This document shows, piece by piece, positions 6,951 through 14,162 of a stretch of DNA of 16,849 nucleotides. A model generated the notes under the pieces. It saw only the letters and a list, made by a program, of their open reading frames with translations, searched no databases and had not been told where the DNA came from. The stretch's first letter is position 1, and every line of letters begins with the position of its first letter. The DNA lies in contig JABJAB010000046.1 of the NCBI GenBank assembly GCA_018666235.1, positions 1-16,849 of the forward strand, given 5' to 3'. The DNA comes from Ilumatobacter sp. GTDB lineage: Bacteria > Actinomycetota > Acidimicrobiia > Acidimicrobiales > Ilumatobacteraceae. Made by a program: the position numbers and the translations under genes.

Positions 6951-7871
6951 ATGACCGGTCGGTTCGCGCCCTCTCCGACCGGAGAACTGCACCTCGGAAA
7001 CCTACGGACGGCTGTGGTTGCCTGGCTGTCAGCCCGAGCGGATCAGCGATCATTCCTTGTCCGCATGGAAGACCTCGACATCGTTCAGGCCAAGCCGGAG
7101 CACGCAGCAGCACAACTCCGCGACCTTGCGGCGATTGGCATCGACTGGGATGGCGATGTCGTCCTCCAGAGCGAACGATTTCACCTTTATCAAGAAGCAC
7201 TCGAACGGCTCGGGGCCGACGGGTCGGTGTACGAGTGCTACTGCAGCCGACGCGACATTCGCCTGCAGATCGAAGCTGCGTCGAGTGCTCCGCATGGTCC
7301 ACCCGGGTCGTATCCGGGTACTTGTCGCGACCTGACCGACGCCGAACGAGAGGAACGACGGGCCGCTGGCCGGCCGCCTGCATTGCGGCTCCGCACGATG
7401 GGTGAGACGTACGAGTTCGTTGACCGACTTGTGGGCCGCTCAGCGGGACCGGTTGATGACGTCGTGCTCCGCCGCAACGATGGCGTCCCCGCCTACAACC
7501 TGGCCGTTGTGGTCGATGACGGACTGCAGTCGGTGACCGACGTTGTGCGCGGCGACGATCTGCTCGCTTCGACACCTCGCCATCTGATGTTGCAACGTCG
7601 CCTCGGGATCGACACGCCGAGCTACCTCCACATTCCGCTGGTGAACGGCAGCGACGGGGAGCGACTGGCGAAAAGCCACGGTGCCACCACGCTCCGCGAA
7701 CTGCGGGATGCCGGAACGACGGCGGCCGATGTCGTCACATGGATCGCCCGTTCACTCGACCTCGCGACGGCGACCGAGACGCCGAGCCTCGATCAACTTG
7801 TCGGGAGGTTCGATCCCGCTGCCTTGCCACGCCGCGCGGTGGAAGCTCCGGACTTCATCCGCCGCCGTTGA
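6951..7871 (+). CDS. gluQ: Glutamyl-Q tRNA(Asp) synthetase
   Basis: 306 residues from ATG 6951 (a GTG at 6945 is also in frame; E. coli GluQ is about 308). It is a class I aminoacyl-tRNA-synthetase catalytic domain without an anticodon-binding domain. Visible are GRFAPSPTGELHLGNLRTA (HIGH-type motif HLGN at 14-17), a zinc site with Cys 96, Cys 98, Tyr 121 and Cys 125 (ECYCSRRD ... SYPGTC), VTDVVRGDDLL near the active site, and a KMSKS-type RLAKSHGA (about 238-245). The short length and the CxC...YxxxC zinc site separate it from full GltX. GluQ attaches glutamate to the queuosine base at position 34 of tRNA(Asp) in the cytoplasm. No other queuosine gene is in the window. Start signals are weak (GTAGAAGAAT upstream). 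Confidence 0.93.
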   Translation: MTGRFAPSPTGELHLGNLRTAVVAWLSARADQRSFLVRMEDLDIVQAKPEHAAAQLRDLAAIGIDWDGDVVLQSERFHLYQEALERLGADGSVYECYCSRRDIRLQIEAASSAPHGPPGSYPGTCRDLTDAEREERRAAGRPPALRLRTMGETYEFVDRLVGRSAGPVDDVVLRRNDGVPAYNLAVVVDDGLQSVTDVVRGDDLLASTPRHLMLQRRLGIDTPSYLHIPLVNGSDGERLAKSHGATTLRELRDAGTTAADVVTWIARSLDLATATETPSLDQLVGRFDPAALPRRAVEAPDFIRRR

Positions 7872-7983
7872 AGCCATCGCTCCCTGGTCAACGCGTCGCC
7901 GAGCGTTTTCACGCTGGACGACAAAATTGTGAAAACTGAGCGAAAGTGGCCGTGTATGCAATCCGCCGGCACGGCACCCCAAG
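7872..7983 (+). other. Intergenic stretch between gluQ and the L,D-transpeptidase gene
   Basis: Contains a small inverted repeat (AGCG and CGCT around TTTTCA, about 7911-7925) that could be a weak terminator for gluQ; it lacks a clear T-run. The transpeptidase frame is open from a GTG at 7929, but I place its start at 7998. Confidence 0.25.
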
Positions 7984-7989
7984 TATCAT
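7984..7989 (+). promoter_or_regulatory. Putative -10 element (TATCAT) for the L,D-transpeptidase gene
   Basis: TATCAT lies 8 nt before GTG 7998 with no SD site between them. It supports GTG 7998 as a leaderless start over the upstream GTG 7929 and ATG 7956. Confidence 0.45.
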
Positions 7990-7997
7990 CGGGCCCT

Positions 7998-8915
7998 GTG
8001 GCTCCCGCTGAACGTCGAACTGCGCGCATTGGATGCGGCATTGTCTTCGGCTTGGTCGCGCTCGTCGGTTGCGCAACAGCGTTGACGAGCGGCTCTGGCA
8101 GCGATGCGGCAATCCCCCCCGAGACGACCGCGTTGCCCACGACCGTCGCACCGACGACGACGATGCCGCCCACCACGACCATGGCACCGACGACGACGAT
8201 GCCGCCCACCACGACGATCGCGCCCACCACCACGACGACCCTGCCGATCAACGTCATCGAGGTCCCCGTGCTGGATCCGCCGCTTGCGGCCATCGGCACC
8301 AGCAGCGGTGGCGAAGCAGCTCGCGTGCAAAACCGTCTCATGGAACTGGGTTTCTGGGTCCAGTCCGCTGACGGCGATTACGGCCTCACCACGCGTCAAG
8401 CCGTCATGGCCTTTCAGAAGTACATGGGCTTCGACAACCCCGACGGCAAGGTCGATGAGCAATCTGCTGCAGCGCTCACGAACATGGATCTCCGCCCGGT
8501 CGCCCGGGCCAACTCCGGCACGCTCGTTGAAGTCGACAAGGGCAAGCAGCTGCTCTTCTTCGTCATCGACGGTCGCACCGAATACATCCTCAACGCTTCC
8601 ACCGGCAACGGTGAGGCCTACGAAGAGCCTGACCAGAACTCTCCCGGTGAGATCCAGCGCGGTGTGTCACTGACCCCGAGCGGCCTCCACGAAGTGAACC
8701 GTGAACGGCCCGAAGGCTGGTGGGAGGGCGATCTCGGCTCCATCTACCGGCCGAAGTACTTCGTCGGCGGTGTTGCCGTGCATGGCTCGAACTCGATCCC
8801 GAACTACCCCGCCTCACACGGCTGCGTACGGGTCAGCGTGCCGGCCATGGACTGGGTGTGGGAGTCAGGCATTATGCCGCTCGACACCCCGGTCTGGGTC
8901 CACGACGGCGCCTGA
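7998..8915 (+). CDS. Lipoprotein L,D-transpeptidase (YkuD) with peptidoglycan-binding domain
   Basis: 305 residues from GTG 7998. The N-terminus has an RRTAR charged start, a hydrophobic core and a lipobox LVGC, so it is probably anchored outside the membrane. A TTT/P-rich linker (about 40-85) spans into the wall. A peptidoglycan-binding-1 domain follows (GGEAARVQNRLMELGFW ... DGDYGLTTRQAVMAFQKYMG). The C-terminal YkuD domain carries VAVHGSNSIPNYPASHGCVR, with His of HGS, then S-H-G-C-x-R, where Cys (about 276) is the catalytic nucleophile. The family makes 3-3 cross-links in peptidoglycan or attaches proteins to it. The frame is open upstream to 7929, but the signal sequence fits the later start. 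The beta-galactosidase gene begins 95 bases downstream with its own -10-like site. Confidence 0.92.
   Translation: MAPAERRTARIGCGIVFGLVALVGCATALTSGSGSDAAIPPETTALPTTVAPTTTMPPTTTMAPTTTMPPTTTIAPTTTTTLPINVIEVPVLDPPLAAIGTSSGGEAARVQNRLMELGFWVQSADGDYGLTTRQAVMAFQKYMGFDNPDGKVDEQSAAALTNMDLRPVARANSGTLVEVDKGKQLLFFVIDGRTEYILNASTGNGEAYEEPDQNSPGEIQRGVSLTPSGLHEVNRERPEGWWEGDLGSIYRPKYFVGGVAVHGSNSIPNYPASHGCVRVSVPAMDWVWESGIMPLDTPVWVHDGA
8148..8219 (+). repeat. Two tandem 36-bp repeats in the Thr/Pro linker
   Basis: The unit starting GCACCGACGACGACGATG at 8148 recurs at 8184, with a degenerate continuation to about 8240. It encodes APTTTMPPTTTM-type sequence in the wall-spanning linker of the transpeptidase. Such coding repeats allow linker length to vary without breaking the frame. 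Confidence 0.8.
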
Positions 8916-8998
8916 TTCCGTCCGGATCAGTCAATCCCGGCGTCGCCCCGTCCGTCGCATTACTGCCTTCAGATCCGGGTCAAGCCCTGCTGAGCTGG

Positions 8999-9004
8999 CA
9001 GAAT
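8999..9004 (+). promoter_or_regulatory. Putative -10 element (CAGAAT) for the beta-galactosidase gene
   Basis: CAGAAT lies 6 nt before ATG 9011. It departs from TANNNT at the first base, so support is weaker than for the other sites. No SD site is visible. Confidence 0.3.
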
Positions 9005-9010
9005 CCTCGG

Positions 9011-11932
9011 ATGCTTCCTGGTGTTGGGTCTGTTCGTCCTTGGGCTGATCCGGGGGTGATCGAGCTCAACCGGCTGCCGATGCGGGTGCCGTCGACGGCA
9101 TTCCCGACTGCAGCAGAGGCGCGCAAGAACGCACAGGTTGACAACGGTGACGCCTCGCCCTGGCGCCGCTCGCTCAACGGCAAGTGGAACTTCCGTCTCT
9201 TCGACAACCCTGATTCGATACCGGCCAACGCCGTGATCAAGCCGCCGTCAAAGTCGTGGACTCGTGTCACTGTGCCCGGCAACTGGACGATGCAGGACAC
9301 CGGCGACCTCCCGCAGTACACGAACGTGCAGATGCCGTTCGACGGGCCGCCACCGTCGTTGCCGGATAAGAACCCGACCGGGGTCTACCGGCGACCGTTC
9401 AAGGTGCCGGCGAGCTGGGACGGCCGCCAGATCGTCCTGCACATCGGTGGCGCAGAAAGCACGCACATCCTGTACATCAACGGTCGCTGGGTGGGATACG
9501 GCACCGACAGTCGACTGGCCAGCGAATACGACATCACTGATTTCGTCGAGCGTGGCGACAACGACATCGCGGTCGTCGTCTCGAAGTGGAGCGCACAGAG
9601 CTACGTCGAAGACCAGGACCAGTGGTGGATGGGCGGTCTGCATCGCGAAGTGTTCATCGAGGCACGCGGTGCCACGCACATCGACAACGTCATCTGCGAT
9701 GCGGCCTACAACCACGTCGAGGGTTCCGGCCGGCTCGACGTCACCGCCATGGTCGGCGGGTTTACCGCACCGACCGCGGGCTGGAGAGTGAAGACGCGCA
9801 TCGAGTCGCTGAACGGCAAGCAACTCGCCAAACCAGTCACCGGCAAGGTTCCTCACGCCTACTACGTGCCGATGCGTTTCTTCGGCCACAAGGTTGAGGC
9901 CTCGTTCAGCTTGGCTGATATCGAGCCGTGGTCGGCCGAGTCGCCGAGGCGCTACCGCGTCATCTGTGAACTGATCGACCCTGACGGACAGGTTGTCGAG
10001 GCGCACGCGCAGGTAGTCGGCTTCCGCTCGACGGTGATCAGTGGCAACGAACTGTTGATCAACGGCCAGCCAGCATGGATCTTTGGTGTCAACCGCCACG
10101 ATCACCACCCCACGCGAGGCAAGGCGGTCACGCTCGACGATATGCGGGCCGACCTCCTTGCGATGCGGCGACACAACATCACTGCCGTCCGCTGCTCGCA
10201 CTATCCGAACGATCCACGTCTCCTCGACCTCTGCGATGAAATCGGTCTGTACGTCATCGACGAAGCGAACCTTGAGGCGCACCAGTACAACACGAGTCTT
10301 TGCAACGACCCCGCCTGGCGCACCACCTGGGTGGCTCGCGCTTCGCGCATGGTCGAACGCGATCGCAACCACGCCAGCATCATCATGTGGTCACTCGGCA
10401 ACGAGGCCGGGTACGGCCGCAATCACGACGCGCAGGCCGGATGGGTCCGCCACGCTGACCCAAGCCGTCCGCTGCATTACGAGCCCGCTTCGTTCCATGA
10501 CGGCTGGCTCGACGGCGGCCGCCACGCCAGCGACGTCGTGTGTCCGATGTACCCGACTCATGAAGACACCGCTGCCTACAGCGGCGACCGCCCATTCATC
10601 ATGTGTGAGTACAGCCACGCGATGGGCAACTCGAACGGATCGATCGCCGACTACTGGGACACGATCACGTCGACGCCCGGCCTGCAGGGCGGCTTCATCT
10701 GGGAGTGGAAGGATCACGGATTGCTCGCCACCCTGCCGAGCGGAAAGAAGGGCTACGCGTACGGCGGCCAGTTCGGCGAACTCATCCACGATGGCAACTT
10801 CGTCGCAGACGGCTTGATGTCGGCCGACCTCACCCCGCACCCCGCGATTCAAGAAGTCGAGTGGGTGTACCGCCCGGTGACGGTGGAGAAAAAGGGTACG
10901 AAGCTCAGCATCGCGAACCGCCGCAGCTTCACCGACCTGTCCGACCTTGCCGCTCGCTGGCAGCTCAATATCGGCGGACTGGTCACAGCGTCTGGCACGC
11001 TCGACGTGCCGACGGTTGCGCCGCACTCGGCGATCAAGGTTGCGCTGCCGTGTGCGCTGCCAGAGGATCCGGACGCTCATCTCAGCATCGTCTGGACGCA
11101 GCGCACCGCGACAGCGTGGGCTCCTGCTGGCAAGGTTGTTGCGTGCGATCAGATGCAGCTCCGCGCACCGAAATTCGCGCCGCTGCCCAAGTCGACCGGG
11201 ATTGGTGCTCGGAGCGCAGTGAGCAAGTTGCTCGCCGCGCCGATTGAACTCTCGATTTTCCGGGCACCGACCGACAACGACGGATACAAGTTGATGCCGG
11301 ACATGACCAAGCAGCACGGCATCGGCGGCAAGGCCCTCACGTCGTGGCAGGAACGCGGCATCGACTCCACGCCAGCCGAAACGTTTGTGGATCACAACCA
11401 CCGTGTCGATGTACTTGCCGACGGGAGTGAGGTCCATCATCACGTGGTTGAAGTTCCCGACTCGCTTGATGACCTTGGTCGCGTGGGCGTCAGCTTCCAA
11501 CTCAAGTCTGGCTTCGATCAACTCCGCTGGTTCGGACGCGGCCAGCTGGAGAACTACCCGGACCGCAACCGTGGCGCGATGGTCGGTACCTGGGAGTCCG
11601 GCGTGGACCCCGAGCCGTACCTCGTACCGCAGGAGTTCGGCTTGCGCACCGACTGCCGCTGGTTCGAGTTCATCAACTCATCGTCTGGCGCTGTCGCGCG
11701 ACTCGACGTGCTCCGGCCGACGTCGATGCACATTTCCGCCACGCGATTCACCGCAGCCGATCTCTACGCTGCCGGACACGAAACCGACCTCGCGCCACGC
11801 AAGACGCTCGTTGTGCACGCCGATGTCGCGCACCGCGGGATTGGCACGGCGAGCTGTGGACCCGACGTCCTCGATCGCTACGAGATCCCGACCGGACGCC
11901 ATACCTTCAGCTACCGCCTGTCCGTCAAGTAG
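9011..11932 (+). CDS. lacZ: Beta-galactosidase, glycoside hydrolase family 2 (LacZ type)
   Basis: 973 residues, close to E. coli LacZ (1024). The frame is open further upstream (to 8720), but that part overlaps the transpeptidase gene; ATG 9011 places WADPGVIELNRLPMR at the N-terminus as in LacZ. Visible in order: the sugar-binding domain (SLNGKWNFRLFDNP, VPGNWTM, TGVYRRPF), the Ig-like domain, the TIM barrel with GVNRHDHHP (about 359-367), IDEANLEAH, acid/base Glu 465 in SLGNEAGYG, nucleophile Glu 533 in MCEYSHAMGNSNG, then the C-terminal galactose-mutarotase-like domain (FRAPTDNDG, WFGRGQLENYPDR, VPQEFGLRTDCRWFEF). No signal peptide, so it is probably cytoplasmic and cleaves beta-D-galactosides after uptake. 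No transporter or repressor is adjacent, so its true substrate could be another galactoside. Confidence 0.92.
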   Translation: MLPGVGSVRPWADPGVIELNRLPMRVPSTAFPTAAEARKNAQVDNGDASPWRRSLNGKWNFRLFDNPDSIPANAVIKPPSKSWTRVTVPGNWTMQDTGDLPQYTNVQMPFDGPPPSLPDKNPTGVYRRPFKVPASWDGRQIVLHIGGAESTHILYINGRWVGYGTDSRLASEYDITDFVERGDNDIAVVVSKWSAQSYVEDQDQWWMGGLHREVFIEARGATHIDNVICDAAYNHVEGSGRLDVTAMVGGFTAPTAGWRVKTRIESLNGKQLAKPVTGKVPHAYYVPMRFFGHKVEASFSLADIEPWSAESPRRYRVICELIDPDGQVVEAHAQVVGFRSTVISGNELLINGQPAWIFGVNRHDHHPTRGKAVTLDDMRADLLAMRRHNITAVRCSHYPNDPRLLDLCDEIGLYVIDEANLEAHQYNTSLCNDPAWRTTWVARASRMVERDRNHASIIMWSLGNEAGYGRNHDAQAGWVRHADPSRPLHYEPASFHDGWLDGGRHASDVVCPMYPTHEDTAAYSGDRPFIMCEYSHAMGNSNGSIADYWDTITSTPGLQGGFIWEWKDHGLLATLPSGKKGYAYGGQFGELIHDGNFVADGLMSADLTPHPAIQEVEWVYRPVTVEKKGTKLSIANRRSFTDLSDLAARWQLNIGGLVTASGTLDVPTVAPHSAIKVALPCALPEDPDAHLSIVWTQRTATAWAPAGKVVACDQMQLRAPKFAPLPKSTGIGARSAVSKLLAAPIELSIFRAPTDNDGYKLMPDMTKQHGIGGKALTSWQERGIDSTPAETFVDHNHRVDVLADGSEVHHHVVEVPDSLDDLGRVGVSFQLKSGFDQLRWFGRGQLENYPDRNRGAMVGTWESGVDPEPYLVPQEFGLRTDCRWFEFINSSSGAVARLDVLRPTSMHISATRFTAADLYAAGHETDLAPRKTLVVHADVAHRGIGTASCGPDVLDRYEIPTGRHTFSYRLSVK

Positions 11933-11976
11933 CCACAGACAGGGTCAACAGGCAGACGCCATCGTCGGCGACTGAG
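11933..11976. other. Short convergent gap between lacZ and the DUF2510 protein gene
   Basis: 44 bases. A small inverted repeat (CGCC...GGCG around ATCGTC) is present but has no T-run, so I do not call it a terminator. Confidence 0.3.
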
Positions 11977-12501
11977 TTACAGCTGCTCCCGGCCCCGACG
12001 TAACTCGGTGCCGAGGGTTTCTTCGGTGAGGTTGTCGATGCGGTCGCCGATCCAGTCGAAGAGGCTCTGCGATGCAATTGCCTGGAACGTCAGCCAGACA
12101 ATGAAGAGCAGGGTCGCGAGCGCGAGGGCGACTTTCACCCAGCGCAACATCGTGCTGGTGTATTCGGTGATGAGTGGCGTGAAGCTCCGTACCGCGGTGT
12201 TGGCTCGCTGGGAGAACTCGTTCGCCGCCCGATCGAGTTCCTGCCGGGCGACGGTGCGCACCTCGGCGATGATTTCCTGGGTGTCCTGGCGGCTGTAGCC
12301 CCCGTACTGCTGCTGGCCAACCTGCTGGCCCTGACTGATCGGCGCGTGATGCACCATGTCCGCCTCGGCGCGCGTCAACTCCGCTGTGCTGGGCGGTGCT
12401 CGTCGGATGTCGGTCCAGTCCAAACCGTCCCACCAGCGCAGCCGCTCACGGCCGTCGGGGTCGGGGTACCACCCCTCCCGTGGAGCATCGATGATGCGCA
12501 T
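11977..12501 (-). CDS. DUF2510 protein with one C-terminal transmembrane helix
   Basis: 174 residues. The N-terminus carries a DUF2510 domain (about 9-30: REGWYPDPDGRERLRWWDGL DWT, split here only for length), a Trp-rich module common in Actinobacteria. A polar, Gln-rich linker and a helical, charged segment (about 72-108, TQEIIAEVRTVARQELDRAA) follow. One transmembrane helix lies at about 121-141 (WVKVALALATLLFIVWLTF), then a charged tail. Its ATG 12501 is 2 nt past the SPFH stop, so the two are surely co-translated. I infer that it acts with the SPFH and NfeD proteins at the membrane; the module's biochemical role is unknown. Confidence 0.8.
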   Translation of the reverse strand: MRIIDAPREGWYPDPDGRERLRWWDGLDWTDIRRAPPSTAELTRAEADMVHHAPISQGQQVGQQQYGGYSRQDTQEIIAEVRTVARQELDRAANEFSQRANTAVRSFTPLITEYTSTMLRWVKVALALATLLFIVWLTFQAIASQSLFDWIGDRIDNLTEETLGTELRRGREQL

Positions 12502-12503
12502 TG

Positions 12504-13550
12504 TCAGCTGCCGCCGCTGCGGTGCTCGGCTCGGTCAGGCTCGGGCAGCTCGACCCGCTCGTTGTCTTCCGGAATCGCCAAGCCGTCCTTCGGGCGCACG
12601 TCGTCGCCTGACTCGTCGGGCCGAATCGTCTCGGCCAACGCTGCCACGGTTCCCAGCAAGCCTGAGAACTCCACGGGGATGACCATCTTGGTCGCCCGGC
12701 CGTCGCCGATTTTCTCGAGCGCCGAGAGGTACTCAACGGTGAGCACGTTATTGTCAGTGTGGGCTTCCTTGATACCGGTGAGGCGCGCTTTGGCTGCCAG
12801 GCCCTCGCCCTGGCCGAGCATTTCAAGCCGGATCTTGTTGGCGTGTGCCCGGAGCTGGATGGCTTCTGATTCGCCCTGCGCGTCAAGGATCGCTGCTTCC
12901 TTTCGACCGGTGGCGGAGAGCACGGCTGCCTGCTGCTCGCCGTCGGCCCGGGCAATCGCTGCTTCCTGGTAGCCCTTGGCCTCGGTGACCGTCGCTCGGC
13001 GGTCGCGCTCGGCGCGCATCTGGGCGTGCATTGCGGACACGATGTCCGGCGGCGGGTCGATGCGCTGGATCTCGACACGAACGACTCGAACGCCCCACTT
13101 GTCAGTGGCATCGTCGAGTACTTCTCGGAGCTGAGTGTTGATGGTGTCGCGCGACGTAAGGGCCCGGTCCAACTCCATGTCGCCGATGAGGTTGCGGAGG
13201 TTGGTCTGGGCGAGCTTGGTGATGGCCGTGAAGAAGTCGGCGATGTTGTAGACGAGGCGCTGGGGATCGGTGGCTTCGTAGTAGACGACGGCGTCGACGG
13301 ACACGACCACGTTGTCGGCGGTGATGACTTCCTGCGGCGGGACGTCGACGACTTGCTCACGCATGTCGATCAGCTGCATCGTTTCGATGAAGGGCATGAT
13401 CAGGTTGAGACCCGGCTCGCGGGTGGCTTTGTATTTGCCGAGACGCTCGACCAGACCGCGTTGGTACGGGCGCACGATTTTGACCGCGCCGACGAGCACG
13501 GCGATGCCGATCAGCGCGATGACGCCGACGACGATGGCAATCGGATTCAT
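12504..13550 (-). CDS. SPFH/band-7 (stomatin/QmcA-like) membrane protein
   Basis: 348 residues from ATG 13550, with a GGGAG site (13558-13562) 7 nt upstream. One N-terminal transmembrane helix (about 3-23) is followed by VRPYQRGLVERLGKYKATRE and GLNLIMPFIE, the start of the SPFH domain. Next come VDVPPQEVITADNVVVSVDA and GVRVVRVEIQRIDPP, classic stomatin motifs, and an Ala/Glu-rich coiled coil (about 177-255). The tail has VLTVEYLSALEKIGDG and then an acidic C-terminus. Proteins of this family form large oligomers on the membrane and are often paired with an NfeD protein. Here the start overlaps the NfeD stop by 4 bases (ATGA), so the pair is translationally coupled. Confidence 0.93.
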   Translation of the reverse strand: MNPIAIVVGVIALIGIAVLVGAVKIVRPYQRGLVERLGKYKATREPGLNLIMPFIETMQLIDMREQVVDVPPQEVITADNVVVSVDAVVYYEATDPQRLVYNIADFFTAITKLAQTNLRNLIGDMELDRALTSRDTINTQLREVLDDATDKWGVRVVRVEIQRIDPPPDIVSAMHAQMRAERDRRATVTEAKGYQEAAIARADGEQQAAVLSATGRKEAAILDAQGESEAIQLRAHANKIRLEMLGQGEGLAAKARLTGIKEAHTDNNVLTVEYLSALEKIGDGRATKMVIPVEFSGLLGTVAALAETIRPDESGDDVRPKDGLAIPEDNERVELPEPDRAEHRSGGS

Positions 13551-14110
13551 GAAGGATCTCCCTGGGGTGGTTTCGAATTGGGTTGCTGTAGCGGCGGCCC
13601 GCTGGGGGGAGCGCTCGTTGGCGGATGAGCGAGGGCTTCGACCCGGACGCGCGTGCCGTGCATCTCGGTGATGCGCACCTTGGAGCCCTCGGTGATGATG
13701 AGGCGTCCGTCGCTCAACGCACTCCACACTTCGCCTTCGACCTGGACTCGGCCCTTGCGGTCGGTGTCGTTGGGGTCGATGGTGGCCGTGACGATTGCCG
13801 TCATGCCGACGAGTCGGTCGGCGCCGACGCCGGGCGACATTTCGTTCTCGCCGGCGAACTTCATGACGCGCTTGTACAGCAGAATCCAGATCAGTGCGCC
13901 GCCGCCGATGAAGACGGCCCATTGGATCTCGATGGAGACGTCATAGAAGCCGAGCAGCGCTGCGGCGAAGGCGGATACTGCGAAGGGCAGCAGTACGAAG
14001 GCTCCGGCGAGCACGGTGAGCTCGATGGTGGCGAAGGTGATGCCAACGGCGAGCCAGACCCATGGCCACACGTTGAGGTCGATTCCCAGGTCAAGTACTG
14101 CGGAAACCAT
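13547..14110 (-). CDS. NfeD-like membrane protein with OB-fold domain
   Basis: 187 residues from ATG 14110 (the frame stays open to 14431, but TAGTGT 7 nt upstream and the family length support this start). Three hydrophobic segments lie at about 16-34, 37-57 and 64-80. Then comes the soluble OB-fold (about 96-160) with GADRLVGMTAIVTATID, GRVQVEGEVWSALSDG and ITEGSKVRITEMHGTRVRVE, the NfeD C-terminal pattern. The tail is Pro-rich. It is the short, protease-less type of NfeD that partners stomatin-like proteins (as YbbK/QmcA does with YbbL in E. coli). It heads the NfeD-SPFH-DUF2510 operon. Confidence 0.88.
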   Translation of the reverse strand: MVSAVLDLGIDLNVWPWVWLAVGITFATIELTVLAGAFVLLPFAVSAFAAALLGFYDVSIEIQWAVFIGGGALIWILLYKRVMKFAGENEMSPGVGADRLVGMTAIVTATIDPNDTDRKGRVQVEGEVWSALSDGRLIITEGSKVRITEMHGTRVRVEALAHPPTSAPPSGPPLQQPNSKPPQGDPS

Positions 14111-14117
14111 GGGCAGA

Positions 14118-14123
14118 ACACTA
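14118..14123 (-). promoter_or_regulatory. Putative -10 element (TAGTGT) for the NfeD-SPFH-DUF2510 operon
   Basis: TAGTGT on the minus strand lies 7 nt before ATG 14110, with no SD site between them. It lies just past the end of the upstream metallo-beta-lactamase/Rieske gene, suggesting the operon has its own leaderless promoter. Confidence 0.45.
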
Positions 14124-14162
14124 CTCCGCCCCCCGACCGAAGCGAGTTCGAAGGGCCGTGTG

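Noticed and set aside
9248..10372. Long minus-strand frame inside the beta-galactosidase gene
   Set aside because: It is the antisense of a well-kept LacZ sequence in GC-rich DNA, where long open antisense frames are common.
10391..11521. Second long minus-strand frame inside the beta-galactosidase gene
   Set aside because: Same reason; no start signal and no recognised motif.
11940..11976. Small inverted repeat after lacZ, considered as a terminator
   Set aside because: Short stem and no T-run on either strand.
13551..13922. Upstream extension of the SPFH frame
   Set aside because: It overlaps the NfeD coding region in another frame; the SD site and the transmembrane start fix ATG 13550.
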